A DNA stretch of 64,000 nucleotides from Alviniconcha marisindica (Eukaryota > Mollusca > Gastropoda > Provannidae). The translations under genes and the position numbers were made by a program. Within the stretch, counting starts at the first letter, position 1. Each line of letters starts with the position of its first letter. Below, piece after piece: positions 40,171 through 53,227 of this stretch. The notes beneath the pieces were generated by a model. The model was not told the origin of the DNA, did no database searches, and was given only the letters and a program-made list of their open reading frames with translations. Where the stretch lies: NCBI GenBank assembly GCA_018857735.1, contig JABMCL010000188.1, positions 905,001 to 969,000 on the forward strand. Reading direction: 5' to 3'.

Positions 40171-40859
40171 ACGACTGTCCTGCTGGCATTATCCAGTTCA
40201 ACACTGCGATAAACGATTATCTTTAGGGAGCCAGTCTAACGCGGGCTGTCAGGCCACAGCGGAAAAACAGTACTGACAAAGACGGACTGGGAAGACTCCG
40301 GTATAGTCAGTAAACACGAAAAACCTGACCTGTCACAGTACAAATTCGACTTTATCTTCGGGCTTTCTGACTCAGTACCCATTATCTCAGTGTAGGCCGT
40401 TTTGTTACTGACAAGACCGCTTTCCTACCGCTTACTAACCACAAATACGTTAAGGACGTTCAGCGCAGGGCATAGACGTTATTGTGGCATTAGTCGTGTC
40501 GTTGTTCAAAGCGAATACCTTTGGAGCGATTTACTTTCAACTACCACCAGTGACAACAACAACAACGTCCGCGACATCAGTAGTCACTGTTCGCTCCAGA
40601 ACTCTTCGCTTAAAAGGAAATCGTTTCAGGACTAGAGACGGGTGGAACCATATTCTTCCTTCAATACCGAGTACTGTACGTGCGCCTTCGACCTGCATCA
40701 AACCAGGTTGAAGGTAGGTTAATCAGCGATTTGCTTGTTTGGTTGAATGCGTTAACGCCGAGTTGCCTCCGGAGAGGCGGTAGTGGCCGGCGGGGACCGA
40801 GACTATCGGCCCAGGAGTTAGGGGAAGAGGGAGACTATTCACACCACTACACTGTCAGT

Positions 40860-41053
40860 CACCACCAGAATGACTCCTGCACTCTGATGGGCACCGAGGA
40901 GAGGTATTTTAATGTTTCATTAATTGTGAGGGCAAAGTCACAAGACAGTGTCCACAGACCGCAAGAGAGCCAAGCGGCGGAATCGAACCGAGGTCCTTCT
41001 GCTCGTTGCAGTGTCCAGCCGTAAGGCCTTACGGCCGCTGGGCCACGCCGGTT
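40860..41053 (-). mobile_element. tRNA-derived SINE with intact A and B boxes
   Basis: On the minus strand the head reads GGCGTGGCCCAGCGGCCGTA (A box TGGCCCAGCGG, 41035-41045), followed by a perfect B box GGTTCGATTCC at 40979-40989. The body continues GCCGCTTGGCTCTCTTGCGG and runs to about 40860. The 3' end is uncertain. The A-B spacing and head length fit a polymerase III tRNA-type promoter. Confidence 0.8.
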
Positions 41054-41092
41054 CACACCAGTCAGCGAACGCGCCTTGGCTTGCTCCACAAA

Positions 41093-41565
41093 AGTAGATC
41101 ATCATCTGTCTTTGGTTTACTTACTGGCCAGCAGTGGACAATGACCACAGACGTGAGGCAAGACGACAAAAGTAGATCATCAACTGTCTTTGGTTTACTT
41201 TACTGGCCAGCAGTGGACAATGACCACAGACGTGAGGCAAGACGACAAAAGTAGATCATCAACTGTCTTTGGTTTACTTTACTGGCCAGCAGTGGACAAT
41301 GACCACAGACGTGAGGCAAGACGACAAAAGTAGATCATCAACTGTCTTTGGTTTACTTTACTGGCCAGCAGTGGACAATGACCACAGACGTGAGGCAAGA
41401 CGACAAAAGTAGATCATCAACTGTCTTTGGTTTACTTTACTGGCCAGCAGTGGACAATGACCACAGACGTGAGGCAAGACGACAAAAGTAGATCATCAAC
41501 TGTCTTTGGTTTACTTTACTGGCCAGCAGTGGACAATGACCACAGACGTGAGGCAAGACGACAAA
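41093..41565. repeat. 79-bp tandem array, 6 near-identical units
   Basis: Units start at 41093, 41171, 41250, 41329, 41408 and 41487; the first is 78 bp and has one substitution, the rest appear identical. Unit begins AGTAGATCATCAACTGTCTT. The uniformity indicates recent amplification. It directly follows the SINE above. Confidence 0.97.
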
Positions 41566-41780
41566 AGTTTGTAAACTCCGGCCACCTGCTCGGCAAGCCG
41601 CGTGACCTAACAAAACTGCGCCTGTTCTGCCCCCCTTTTTCAACTGTGTCACGCCTCAGTACACGTGCACCTGTCGCGGACTTGAAGGGCGCACGGTGGT
41701 TCAGTGGAATCAGCACCGTTCTCGCGATTTTGCGGAATAGACATCCAGACATCCAATCGAACAGCACCTGGAGGGGATGA

Positions 41781-42050
<270 letters not shown>

Positions 42051-42719
42051 GAGATGGATGCATAATGAGATTGATGGAACTGCCCCGGCCCAAGAGCCTC
42101 AGTCGGTACCAGTGATCTAAATACATTAATGAAAGGAACAGCTGCCAGAGCTTTCCACGATGTACAGTGTCAACTGCTTGAGAGACTACCCCGAGTGCGT
42201 GTGAATAAATGTCCCGATTTTGTGTGTGGCCGTGTATATCCACTGGTTCATCTCAGGGTTGTGTCCATCTCCAGTGCCGTTCATCATGTATACACTGAAA
42301 TAACTGTAGAAGTCAATTGCGGAACAGAATTTTCGTTTTTGTTTTTAAATAAGCTTGCTATTTTGGTACTCGCATCCCAGTTTTGTAAACTGGTGCGATG
42401 AACCATCTGTCCGCTGAATGTGTCAAAAGCAAAAGACCTCTCCTTGCGATCAATTGCCGCCATCAGTCACAACGAAACAGTTTCGTATGCTTATCATTTG
42501 AAGCATCTTGGAACAGCTGCTGGTTCTAAACTCAGATTTAGCAAGACCTGTCACAGTCTTCAAGACGGAGTAAAGCATGGCGACTGCACTTCCTCTGAAA
42601 AACTCAATCGCCAACCTGACCTTTTTCTCCTTTTTAAAGATCCTTCCAATCACAAATATGCTGGGGGAGACAATCCGTGTGCCGAACTGAACTGAAACCG
42701 AGTTCAAATGTTGATATAT

Positions 42720-42765
<46 letters not shown>

Positions 42766-43056
42766 CGTAGCGTGCATTGGATTGGGATGGGGAGGAGTGC
42801 GTGGGGGGGGGTGGGGGAGGGGGGGAGGGGAACAATTCAGAAGTCGAGACTGATGAACTCTTTGTGAAGTTTGTTCGATCCTACAGCTCTTGGTTTTATT
42901 CATCGAGTTCTAGTCACATATTTTAAGAATTGTGTGAATTGCGTTTTTACCCACGTTCAGTTGTAAGACCCCCCCCCCCACCCCCCCCCCGAAGGCAGTG
43001 CCGAAAATTTGGGAATTTTATGCCAACTTTTGTTTTGTTTATTATTTGATTTGTCA

Positions 43057-43111
<55 letters not shown>

Positions 43112-43430
43112 CGACAGAAAAGCGGAGTACAGGAAACTGATTGAACTGTAGAGCCTGAGAGCCTCGGTACTCTTTGGCGAACAGCTGCTGGCGCGTTCCA
43201 AATACTGCAGTACAGCGGACACTGTCGCTGTCAGCTGTCCCCGGAGCGAGGCTGGAAGCGGCAGGCAAGTGGACGCTGATTGGTTTGGGGGTTACGCTCC
43301 TCCGCTAGGCATCAGGCCGTCAATCCGCCCGCTGCATAAAAGTCGGACTTTCTCCAATACCTCCTGTGACGCACTAACAAACAAAAGGCTTAGCCCTCCG
43401 GTTCAGTAGTAGTCTCGATTTCAAACAGCA
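42051..43430. other. Non-coding stretch with two (TA)n tracts
   Basis: (TA)n at 42713-42762 and 43058-43105, with G/C homopolymer patches at 42801-42832 and 42970-42989. No supported ORF. Confidence 0.7.
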
Positions 43431-43439
43431 GTGTGAACA

Positions 43440-44122
43440 GTCTCGTGCCTGCACACGACGACTACCTGCGAGCGTTATTTCGCGTGTCAGTGTGTGTGTG
43501 TGTGCCTGCACACGACTACCTCAGTGTGAGCGTTATTTCGTGTGTGTGTGTGTGTGTGCCTGCACACGACTACCTATGAGCGTTATTTCGTGTGTGTGTG
43601 TGTGTGTGTGTGTGTGTACACGACTACCTGTGAGCGTTATTTCGTGTGTGTGTGTGTGTGTGTGTGTGTGTCACGACTACCTGTGAGCGTTAGTGTGTGT
43701 GTGTGTGACGTACTGTGCGTTATTCGGTGTGTGTGTGCAGCGACTACCTGTGGCGTTATTTCGTGTGTGTGTGTGTGCCTGCACACGACTACCTGTGAGC
43801 GTTATTTCGTGTGTGTGTGTGTGTGCCTGCACACGACTACCTGTGAGCGTTATTTCGTGTGTGTATGTGTGCCTGCACACGACTACCTGTGAGCGTTATT
43901 TCGTGTGTGTGTGCCTGCACAAGACTACCTGTGAGCGTTATTTCGTGTGTGTGTGTGCCTACACACGACTACCTGTGAGCGTTATTTCGTGTGTGGTGTG
44001 TGTGCCTGCACACGACTACCTGTGAGCGTTATTTCGTTGTGTGTGTGCCTGCACACGACTACCTCAGTGTGAGCGTTATTTCGTGTGTGTGTGCCTGCAC
44101 ACGACTACCTGTGAGCGTTATT

Positions 44123-44164
<42 letters not shown>

Positions 44165-44248
44165 CTGCACACGACTACCTGTGAGCGTTATTTCGTGTGT
44201 GTGTGCGTGCGTGTGCCTGCACACGACTACCTGTGAGCGTTATTTCGG

Positions 44249-44284
<36 letters not shown>

Positions 44285-44475
44285 CTGCAAACGACTACCT
44301 GTGAGTTATTTCGTCCTGTGAGCGTTATTTCATGTGTATGTGCGCGTGTGCGCGCGCGCGCCTGCACACGATTACCTGTGAGCGTTATTTCGTGTGTGTG
44401 TGTCTGCACACGACTACCTGTGAGCGTTATTCGGTGTGTGTATGTGTGCGTTATTTCGCGCGTGTGTGTCCGGCC
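43440..44475. repeat. Minisatellite with nested variable (GT)n, about 22 units
   Basis: Unit: GCCTGCACACGACTACCTGT + GAGCGTTATTTCGTGTG followed by a GT run of differing length (about 4-20 repeats). The non-GT core is strongly conserved while the GT part varies, so unit length ranges from about 40 to 70 bp. Confidence 0.95.
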
Positions 44476-44479
44476 GTCC

Positions 44480-47400
44480 GTGTCCTACAAGTTGACTTAT
44501 TGATGTTGGTGTCGAGTGAAGCACCGAATTACGCAACAAACAAAATATGTATGCAAACTTACAGCGCTCCACAATCAGGCCGCATTTGCCTCTAAGCAGC
44601 ACGACTGTATATGGGATGGCGCGTATAATACGGGCCGCTTTTCCGAGCGTACGATCCTGAACTGAACCGCATATGGCCGGGAGTAAAAGATTTGGGTATC
44701 GGTTTTTTATTTTAAAGTTATATTTTTATATATTTTCGGCCCCGGTTTTTTCTCCCCCGTCAACGCAAACACTAAGTCATGGTCAGAGCCAAAAATGGCA
44801 CGAACAGCTGTAGCCGATAACGAGCCTCAAGCCACCACGCCTTCAGTGCCCACGAGGAACGGGAATAGGTAACTCTAGCTCTTTCACAGCCCTGCATCGC
44901 TGCTCTCCCTTGAGTTGAGCTGGTCCCCCGAATTTCGCCGTTTTGTTTGTTTGCACTGCATACATACAGTGAACGCATGAAATGTGGAACGTAAAATTCG
45001 AGGCGGGAGGTGGCGCTGAAAGTTCATTGCAGTATGATAAATCTGCTTTACCCAGTTTAAAAGTTTACGAACAAAATACAGCCTATCTAAATATTTGTAT
45101 TCAAATAGCCACTGGTTTGCACTCTCTCTCTCCATTTGTAGATCGTGCTAGTTGATGTCAATCAGTTGTGGCGGTAGTGGTAGTGGTGTTATGTATGTGT
45201 GCATGTGCATCATGATCCACAAAAGCCAAGTTACTCTACTGAAATCAAATATTCACAGACTCAGTTTCTTTTCTGTTTTCAAAAGCAAAGCTATATTTAA
45301 TGCTACACTTGCAGTGTAGACATGCATGCATATTTTATACTGGATCATGTCTACATTGATTTCAAACCCTCAAAAATCACATCACTGGTAAAACATGAGC
45401 AAGGTTACATATACAAAAAGAAGAGGATGCTTTTGTTCACCGTACCAAAGTTTCATCATGGCAACCTTTAAAAAAAAAAAAAAACTCTTCTTTAATGAAA
45501 ACATTTTCGCAACATTTCTTTTGCCCAACTTATTTTACAGCAATGTATTGTGCAAGTATACAAAAGCCCTTCTGGACCAGGTACAGATTTAGGAGGATTA
45601 TTCAATCACAGACATGTACACAGCTGTTCACGAAAAGCAGGAACTGCACAACAATACGTTAACTTCTTTCCAATCAACACATCCTCATGTCACCAACTCA
45701 ACACAATCCAATACAGTAAAGTCAACTCTTATTGGCACCAGTACATGTTGTACCGCGAACTCTGTCAAACAAAGACTGCAAGTTCCCTGAAACAGCAAGC
45801 AAGCAGCATAATGGCAACATTTCTCTGTACAAAAAACAATACTGCATATGCAAAAGTACAACAAATGCTCACTGATTCACAATCAAAGCCAATTTAAAAC
45901 AAGTTTCACATTTTCTCCTCCACTTTCTGTGATCTGGAAAATGTACCAAGGTCACTGAAACTGGTTACATCAGTGCAGATTCTGAATGAAAAAAAGAAAG
46001 ACATTTAGATTTTGTCAAGAAAAAAGCATCAATTATTCCGTCAGCCATACAGGTCATAAATGCAAGTGACATGCATGATCTTGTCCATTATGCAGCAATT
46101 ACACAAATCAGACAGTTGCTGGATGTTAAATGTCCAGTCATTTGTGAAGCTCTTGTCTGGGTTAAACTAAATTCAGCAAATCACAACAGTTTCCTTTATT
46201 GTTCTTGATACACTTTATGTTTGAAGAGAATTGAGAAAAAGGAAGCTGAATGCCCTGTGAAAGCAGTCCACCAGTGCATAATATATCACCAACCATCATG
46301 CAGACTAGCAATTTTTATGTCAGTCAAAACATATACGCCTGCTGACAAAAACGGCACAGATGATGGAACCAAATTGAGAATCTTTAACAGCCAAAAAATA
46401 TCTGCAGCTCATAGAATGATATATATATATATATACATACAGATTTATCAGGATCAAACTGCTTGCACCATGTCACTCACTCAATAACCCTACATTCATA
46501 CAGCAATGGACTGAAAATAACATGTCATTGAGTACTGTACAAAGCACTGGCCTAAGTACTCTTGTGAAGCACAAGAGAAGAAAAAAACATAACAGAGGGA
46601 GACTCACACTCAACATACATTATTTAGCATACGGTCTTGTTAGAGACAACAGTCTTGGTCTTTTTTCAAAGCCAATAAAATGACAAAAAATAGACTTTTG
46701 CTTGAAGCAGTTATGCCATTTATGTATCCCCCACCCCAAACTGACCCGTTTTATGAAATCATACCAATGTTTATTTTTCATACACATTTTTACCCCCCGC
46801 AGAGGCATACTGTGTACATTGAAATTAACCCCCCCCTCAAAGTTTGAAAACCCAGAGCCATCAAAATCTCTTTTAAGCTTGGAATAGGTCACAATACTCT
46901 CCATCATTCATGCACCACAACCAGGTTGATAAAAAATAAATCTGCTCAAATACTTGAATTCTAAATCATACTCTGACTTCACTCTCATCAGTCCTGTTAT
47001 ACAACAGTCCAGTGGATCAGAAATCTAAAGCTTTCACTTCATCAGCACAAATGCAAGGCTGCTTGGCCAATGCCATTTGGAAGAGGAAACATTCCCTAAC
47101 ACTTTCACTCAGCCATCAGGCACATAAAAAAAATTAAAAGAGGAAAATCATGCTAGACTGCTACACTCAAAACCTTTTTACTATTCTGAAATATGTTTTT
47201 AAAAAGGAACAAATGACATACATACAACATTACAAGCATACTGGCATAGATAAAAATGGACACAAACCACAAAAGCTTTGGAGTACTGATCATTGTCAAG
47301 GGCTGCTGCCTGCGACAAGAATAACAATGCGTTTCTGGGTTATCACTTTTTTGTCATCTTTCTTGGGGAAAACCCCCCACTTGTTTCACAAATCAAACAT

Positions 47401-49995
47401 TGCTCAATGAATGTCACCATACAGACAGACAGAGTCAAAAAGAGAGAGATGCATACACACAGAAATAAAGACAGAGAAAGAGATATGAGAGCTTTTTTCC
47501 TTCTTCTTGGATATGCTGAGCAAAAAAGAAACAAGAACAAAAACAAACACCTTTCTCTCTTGTAACATATTACATTGTCTATGCTCCAACACCACTGTCA
47601 GCATAACTGTTATGGCAGGTGCTGGAAGGGCCCACCGCTGACAGCAACAGTGTCAACAGTATCTCGGTCAGCGTCATTTTCCATAAAACAAGAGACACTC
47701 AAACGTTTAACACACAGACATGCAGTTTACTTTTCATTACTGTTGAGTATTACCAACTTTTCAGACAATATGAAATCTGTATTAAATTAGAAAACCTCAG
47801 TTTTTTCCCCCTTCTCTATGACGGCCGTTTCATCCTGAAATCTGCACAAAACACTTCCGGATTACATCACTTTCGAACTTGCAGTAAATTCTCTGATAAG
47901 TCCATTATGATTCCACAACAGATGTGGAGGAAGGAAGGGAGGGTCCACATAAAAAGAAACCTGACATGGCCATTCACAAATTTCAGACAGCTGCCTACTT
48001 TCCACTTGTCCAGGATATATTCCTGATGCAGTGCAATGCTATTCTGGAGACACAAAACTATTCCAGTAAGAAAGTTACAGAGTGGAAATCACTGAAGTAC
48101 AATTTACAGCTAACACTGTTGAAATTTGCAAACTTTATTTTGACACTGCTGTCAGTGTTATATAAAATATGAGCCGAAGTGATAACTACCATGTCCATTT
48201 ACAACATGATCATTACATGTAGATGTGATTCAGTTTTTTTTCTCTTCTTCCAGACACTGTTGTCAATGTTATGCAAGATTTAAGCAGAAGTGACAACAGC
48301 CATGTCCATTTAAAACACTATCATCACAAGCAGAGATGATTCTCATTGTTGTCTTGCATTATAATGTAATCACCATCTTCATAACATTATCTTCAGACAC
48401 AAACGTGAAACTGAAAAATGAATTTTGTCTTTTAAATCTGAAATTATGCTCATGCAGAGGATTCAGGAAGCTGTACTGGCAACCTAAGGTCAGTACTTCT
48501 GTCTGGGGTCCAGAGTGCAAAGCATCCAGAAAAATGATTCTGAATATATATATATATATATGTACACCTCATACAAAGCTATTTCCAGGCACTTTTCAAA
48601 CAATGAATGCGACGCAAAGCATAAAATGCAGGTCATCAATGTTCGAAAGTGACATACTTTGACCAAAATGATGCCATCTGCCAAACTCAGAAAATGGCCT
48701 ACTCAACAGTTAAGAAATCAAGATTTCTAGGATTCAGAGGGCCAACTTCCAACCCTGTAAAATTTACCAGTAAGTTGCAAATTCTTTCGCAGCAAATTTG
48801 GCAAGTGACATTCCAGTGCTTCTGGTTGTGAAAAACTGTCAAGTCATGCTAATTTTACAAGAAAAGAACAAAGCCTCAACCCAATAACAGAGCCACACAC
48901 AGGACAGGAAGAAATGTACACAATCATAGTAGTAACCCTTGGCCATGATCACTCCATTTACAGCTGAACCTCATTCTCAACAAATATGTACTAATTAACA
49001 ACCTGACCTCATGTGTGCACTGGTCCCTATCTACCCCACCCCCCTCCCCACACGACACTACAGTATGAAGTGACATAAACCCCAAATCAACATTTTTATG
49101 CAACTATCAGTGTTTTACTGGGGAACATCAGTTTAGCAAAAAAAAGATTTTTTTTCACCAACTTCCACTCCATAACATTCTTTTAGCCAACTACCAGTGT
49201 ACCACACTCTTAAAGTAGGTCTGAAAGGAAAAGCAATTTAACTGACAATGCATCATAAAGCAGCTGTGCTTGACAGAAATACAGATTCTAAATACAACAA
49301 TTCTGGAAGTTCTCACCAAAATGGTTTCAAGAAAATGAAGTTGCCACAACCGGAAATGCTTTTAATTATACAACAAAATAAAATGATGGGGTTGTTTGCC
49401 TGTACAGAAGCTCTGTATGTAACCATGGGCACCAGGCAAAGTTCTTAAAGACTGTGCAAGAACAGACCAAAACGACCATGTCACTGCTGACTTGCATGCT
49501 TGTGTGTGCATTGGTTTGCCAAGGAACTGTACTGCAAGTTTCTGCCGTTTGTTTTTGAACTGACAAAAACAAGTTATCTCCCTTATGCTGTAAGTCCCAC
49601 AAAGGACTCGAGTCCTAAGCAAGGGATTTGCACGAAGTTAGGTCAACTTTACAAAAATACACTGCCATCTGACCCTGTTGTGACCATAAATTACAAGGCC
49701 ACTGGAAACAGCAAAAACAGTTTTATCAAGCTTTTGTCAATAAATGATTAAGACCAAGCCAACTTGGAAATGTGATGCTTAGTAAGCAGTCTGAGAATAT
49801 GCCCCTGTGCAAGCCTCTGCCACGGCCAACCAGGTAACACTGGGCTTGCACACTGTTCAAAAACACAAGTAAAAAGGCAACACAGTCACTGAATTAGCTT
49901 GGCCTTTAACTGTCCACTATTTCCCAGGGAACTCAGATCACTGTTCTGGGAAGATGTACTCAAGCAACTGCTGTGGTGAAACACCACTGCTCTTC
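44480..49995. other. Non-coding interval, includes probable MEPCE 3' flank
   Basis: About 5.5 kb without a supported exon. It has short (TA)n runs (46420-46438, 48545-48561) and one CAAGGTCACTGAAAC repeat copy at about 45944. Candidate polyadenylation signals on the minus strand (TTTATT on plus, e.g. 46196) are too common to choose one. The right part is likely MEPCE 3' UTR. Confidence 0.55.
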
Positions 49996-51338
49996 TCAAC
50001 TGTCCTGAACAGACTGCTTTGGCGAACTGTTCCGAGCAGATTGCTCTGGGGAACTGTCCTGAACCAACTGCCCTGCTGAATTGTCCACACCCAACCGCTC
50101 CGGGTAACAGTCCTGAACTAACTCCTCTGGAGACTTTCCTTGAACTAACTGCTCTGGGTTACTGTCCTCAACAAACTGTTCTTTATAACTGTCCTGAACC
50201 AACTGTTCCAGAGTACTGTCCTGGACTAACTGCTCTGGGGAATCTTGAACTGACTGCTCTGGGAAACTGTCCTGGGCAAACTGCTCTGTATAACTGTCCT
50301 GAACCAACTGTTCAGGAGTGCTGTCCTGGACTAACTCCTCTGGAGAATTTTCTTGAACCGACTGCTCTGGGTAACTGTCCTCAACAAACTGTTCTGGATA
50401 ACTGTCCTGAACCAGCTGTTCCGGAGTACTGTCCTGGACTAACTGCTCTGGAGAATTTTCTTGCACTAACTGCCCTGGAGAATAGTTTAAATCTGGCTGA
50501 TCCAGGGAGTCGTCCTGATCAAACTGCGAATCTGAACCATTTGGTAGTGGATGAAACTCGACATCCTGCAGTGGCTGATCGATGCCCAGAGGAGAATCTT
50601 GGTTCTCAATCCCCGCTTGCTCTGGATCTGGATAGATGTTCTCCACGGCCAAAGGGATCCACTCGCTACTTTCTCCATCCTGTGCGATGCCATTCTGCAG
50701 GAGCTCCTCCTCGTCACCAGAAACATAGAATGGAGGGTAGTTGGGTTCCAGCTCATCACTGTACACAGGCTGCGGCAGCTCCCCCTCAACCGCCATGGGC
50801 TCCTCAAAGGGCGCACCCTCTTCAGCTTGCTCTTCCGGGCCACCCATCGTCTCCTGCTCTCTTGCATTTTCTTCCTGGGTGTTGCTCTCAGGTGGACTGC
50901 ACTCAAAGTCAAAGCTCTCGTTTACACTTCCAGGGTAACCTTGGCTAGGGGTGTACTTGCAATTGTTAGACCCTGTGGAACTGGAACTACTTGCAGTGTT
51001 GGACATGCAAGTGGAACAAAGGGATGAAGAACTGGAGCCACTTGAGCAGAAAGAGGAGTTCTCTGCCAGGCCAACACTAGGGGGCTGGACGCCAGGTGTT
51101 CCCTGACCCTGGCCAGGTGTGCCTAGACCAGGTGTGTCCAGACCAGGCATGTCCAGGCCTGGTGTGTCAAGACCAGGTGTGTCCACACCTGGTGTACTGG
51201 AGTAGCCAGCCAGGCTGGCCATTCGTTCTGCGATGGAGATGGGCGGCAGTGAGGATGGGTTGGCAGAGCTGCTGTCAAGAGGGGAGTTGCCACTCTGATC
51301 ACTGAACTTGGTGAACAGCAGCAATGGACGTCGGAAAC
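49996..51338 (-). CDS. MEPCE: MEPCE exon 4 (end of fold and novel repetitive tail)
   Basis: Opens [11 protein letters not shown], completing the methyltransferase, then stays open for 432 more codons to TGA at 49996. The tail has a (TPGLD)n stretch (about 51090-51200), Ser-rich and Glu-rich segments, and about 16 copies of a 10-aa [14 protein letters not shown] repeat (about 49999-50483). All indels between repeats are multiples of three. Confidence 0.88.
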
Positions 51339-53196
51339 CTGTACACAACCAAGTATCTCTTTCAAAAGACATTGCATATTAATATCAGGGCAACCATACA
51401 GCTGACACACAGGGCTGCAGAAGTACACTCATCTGGTTGCCACGACCTGCACAAATGCCTCCAGGTATATCAAGACTAAAAACCATTAGCCCACTGCGGC
51501 ACTGGACAAGTCATTATCTGCCTTCAAACTTTTTGACCATTAGAATAGAAATCAGAGCCACATCCTCTCCAAATGTAATGTTGTCACCATTTTAACTTGG
51601 CTAAAACTGCAAAAAAACAGGAGCCCAAGGGTTAAAATGGCTACAAAAAATACCAAAAATCAAATTTCAGTGGAAAACAAATTGGGCTGTTAATAATTCA
51701 ATCAGGCTAGTCAAATTTCATACTGGACAGCTTGGTGAACAACTAAAAACATATCTAAACTAAAAAAATATCTAACTCCACAGACCTGGACACATCAATG
51801 CAGTTTTTGGATCCATCTTTTGAGAACACAGTAACACCGTTTAGGAATATGCGGCAAAAACCTAAACCTAAATCAATTTAACCCACTTGGCCCCAGACCG
51901 CCCGCTCTTTTTCCTTACCGCGAAACCCAAGACCGCTCGGTAGCAGCCAGCTAGCAGACGCTCCATACTAGCATCTCGGCTTATGCAAACAGGAACAGGA
52001 TTCTCACAAGACTTGTAGCCTCGTTTCTGCTATTGTTTACTACTTCCAGCGATGTCATTTGTTCGAAGTTCGGCGAAGTTTGAGAGACGCTGTGAATTTT
52101 CAAAGTTGCGAGGTGGATGTGCGATAGATGGTCAAAAATAAACAAAAGCCCTACTGTTAGCAATGGCATCGGAGCTTCATCCTGAGATTTGAACTGCAAA
52201 TTTGGCTCAGTCGCATACCGTGGGCACCCTAACAAACTCACGGAGCTTCATCTTTGGAGATTCAAACTGGAAATTTTGCAAAATCGGTTAACCTCGTAGG
52301 CCCCCAAAAACCGGACATTCAGATGCATACATTTCTGACTTGGGATTTCATTTTTTTTATGCTTTTATTTTTTAGTGAAAAAAACACAAAACCTGTTGGA
52401 TATACAAGAACACCGTTTTCACAAACTGTGAAAAATATGAAGTGAGCTGAAACTTTTGTCTGGTGTTTATTATTGATTTTTAAAGTTGTATACCGGGATC
52501 ATTTGACACAGTTACTTCCCTTCACAAGGGATTTCGTAGAGAAAGGGCAGCGGCTGGTCTGGGGCCAAGTGGGTTAACGTGGATTACCAGCAGAAAAGTG
52601 CAAATCTGCATCCTGTTCCCCTCACTGTATGATTAGTCCTAGGAACCAGTTTATGCAGTACTGCTTTCATGCCCCCAAGCACTGCTGTTCTATCCTCAGG
52701 TGTTGGGCCTAGAGGGTTCAAGAGCCTGCACAAAACCTGCCCTTGTCCTTGAATCAACAAGTCCAGCAATATCACAACAGTGCCCTTACCTTTTGATGGG
52801 TTGAAAGGCAAACCGATGACTTCACGCTTGCAGAAACCCACAGTGTTCAGCAGGTATTCACTGAAGCGTTCCGGTTTTAGCTTGATGCTGGTGTAGTTCT
52901 TGTAGATAGCCTCCTGCACAAATAAGCAAAAGCTCACAACTGGCACCATACCCCGGATTTTTTGTTACCTTTTATTTTTAAAGTGGACTATAAAATCTGG
53001 GGGTATCCAGAGCTACAGAGCTTTAAGTTTGCTTAAGCTCACTGATACTTAATCAGGGTTTTATTGCACTATTTTAGTGTTTACACACAGCTCCATGTTC
53101 ATACGTATCATAAATGTAACTAATAAGACAAAAGGCAATTTTGTGTATTCCAACACGGTTGCACTGTAACATGCCCCCTCATGAATGAGTGAGAGA

Positions 53197-53227
<31 letters not shown>

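Noticed and set aside
41690..41740. Second tRNA-derived SINE head (TGGTTCAGTGG)
   Set aside because: Only an A-box-like word is present and no B box follows.
43440..44475. CRISPR-like pattern of conserved cores and variable spacers
   Set aside because: The spacers are only GT runs, the host is eukaryotic, and there are no cas genes.
45550..45897. 115-aa ORF as a gene
   Set aside because: Composition follows local AC-rich DNA, with no splice or homology support.
50019..50948. 309-aa plus-strand ORF opposite MEPCE exon 4
   Set aside because: Shadow of the in-frame repeat on the antisense strand; MEPCE frame is fixed by the splice junction at 51338.
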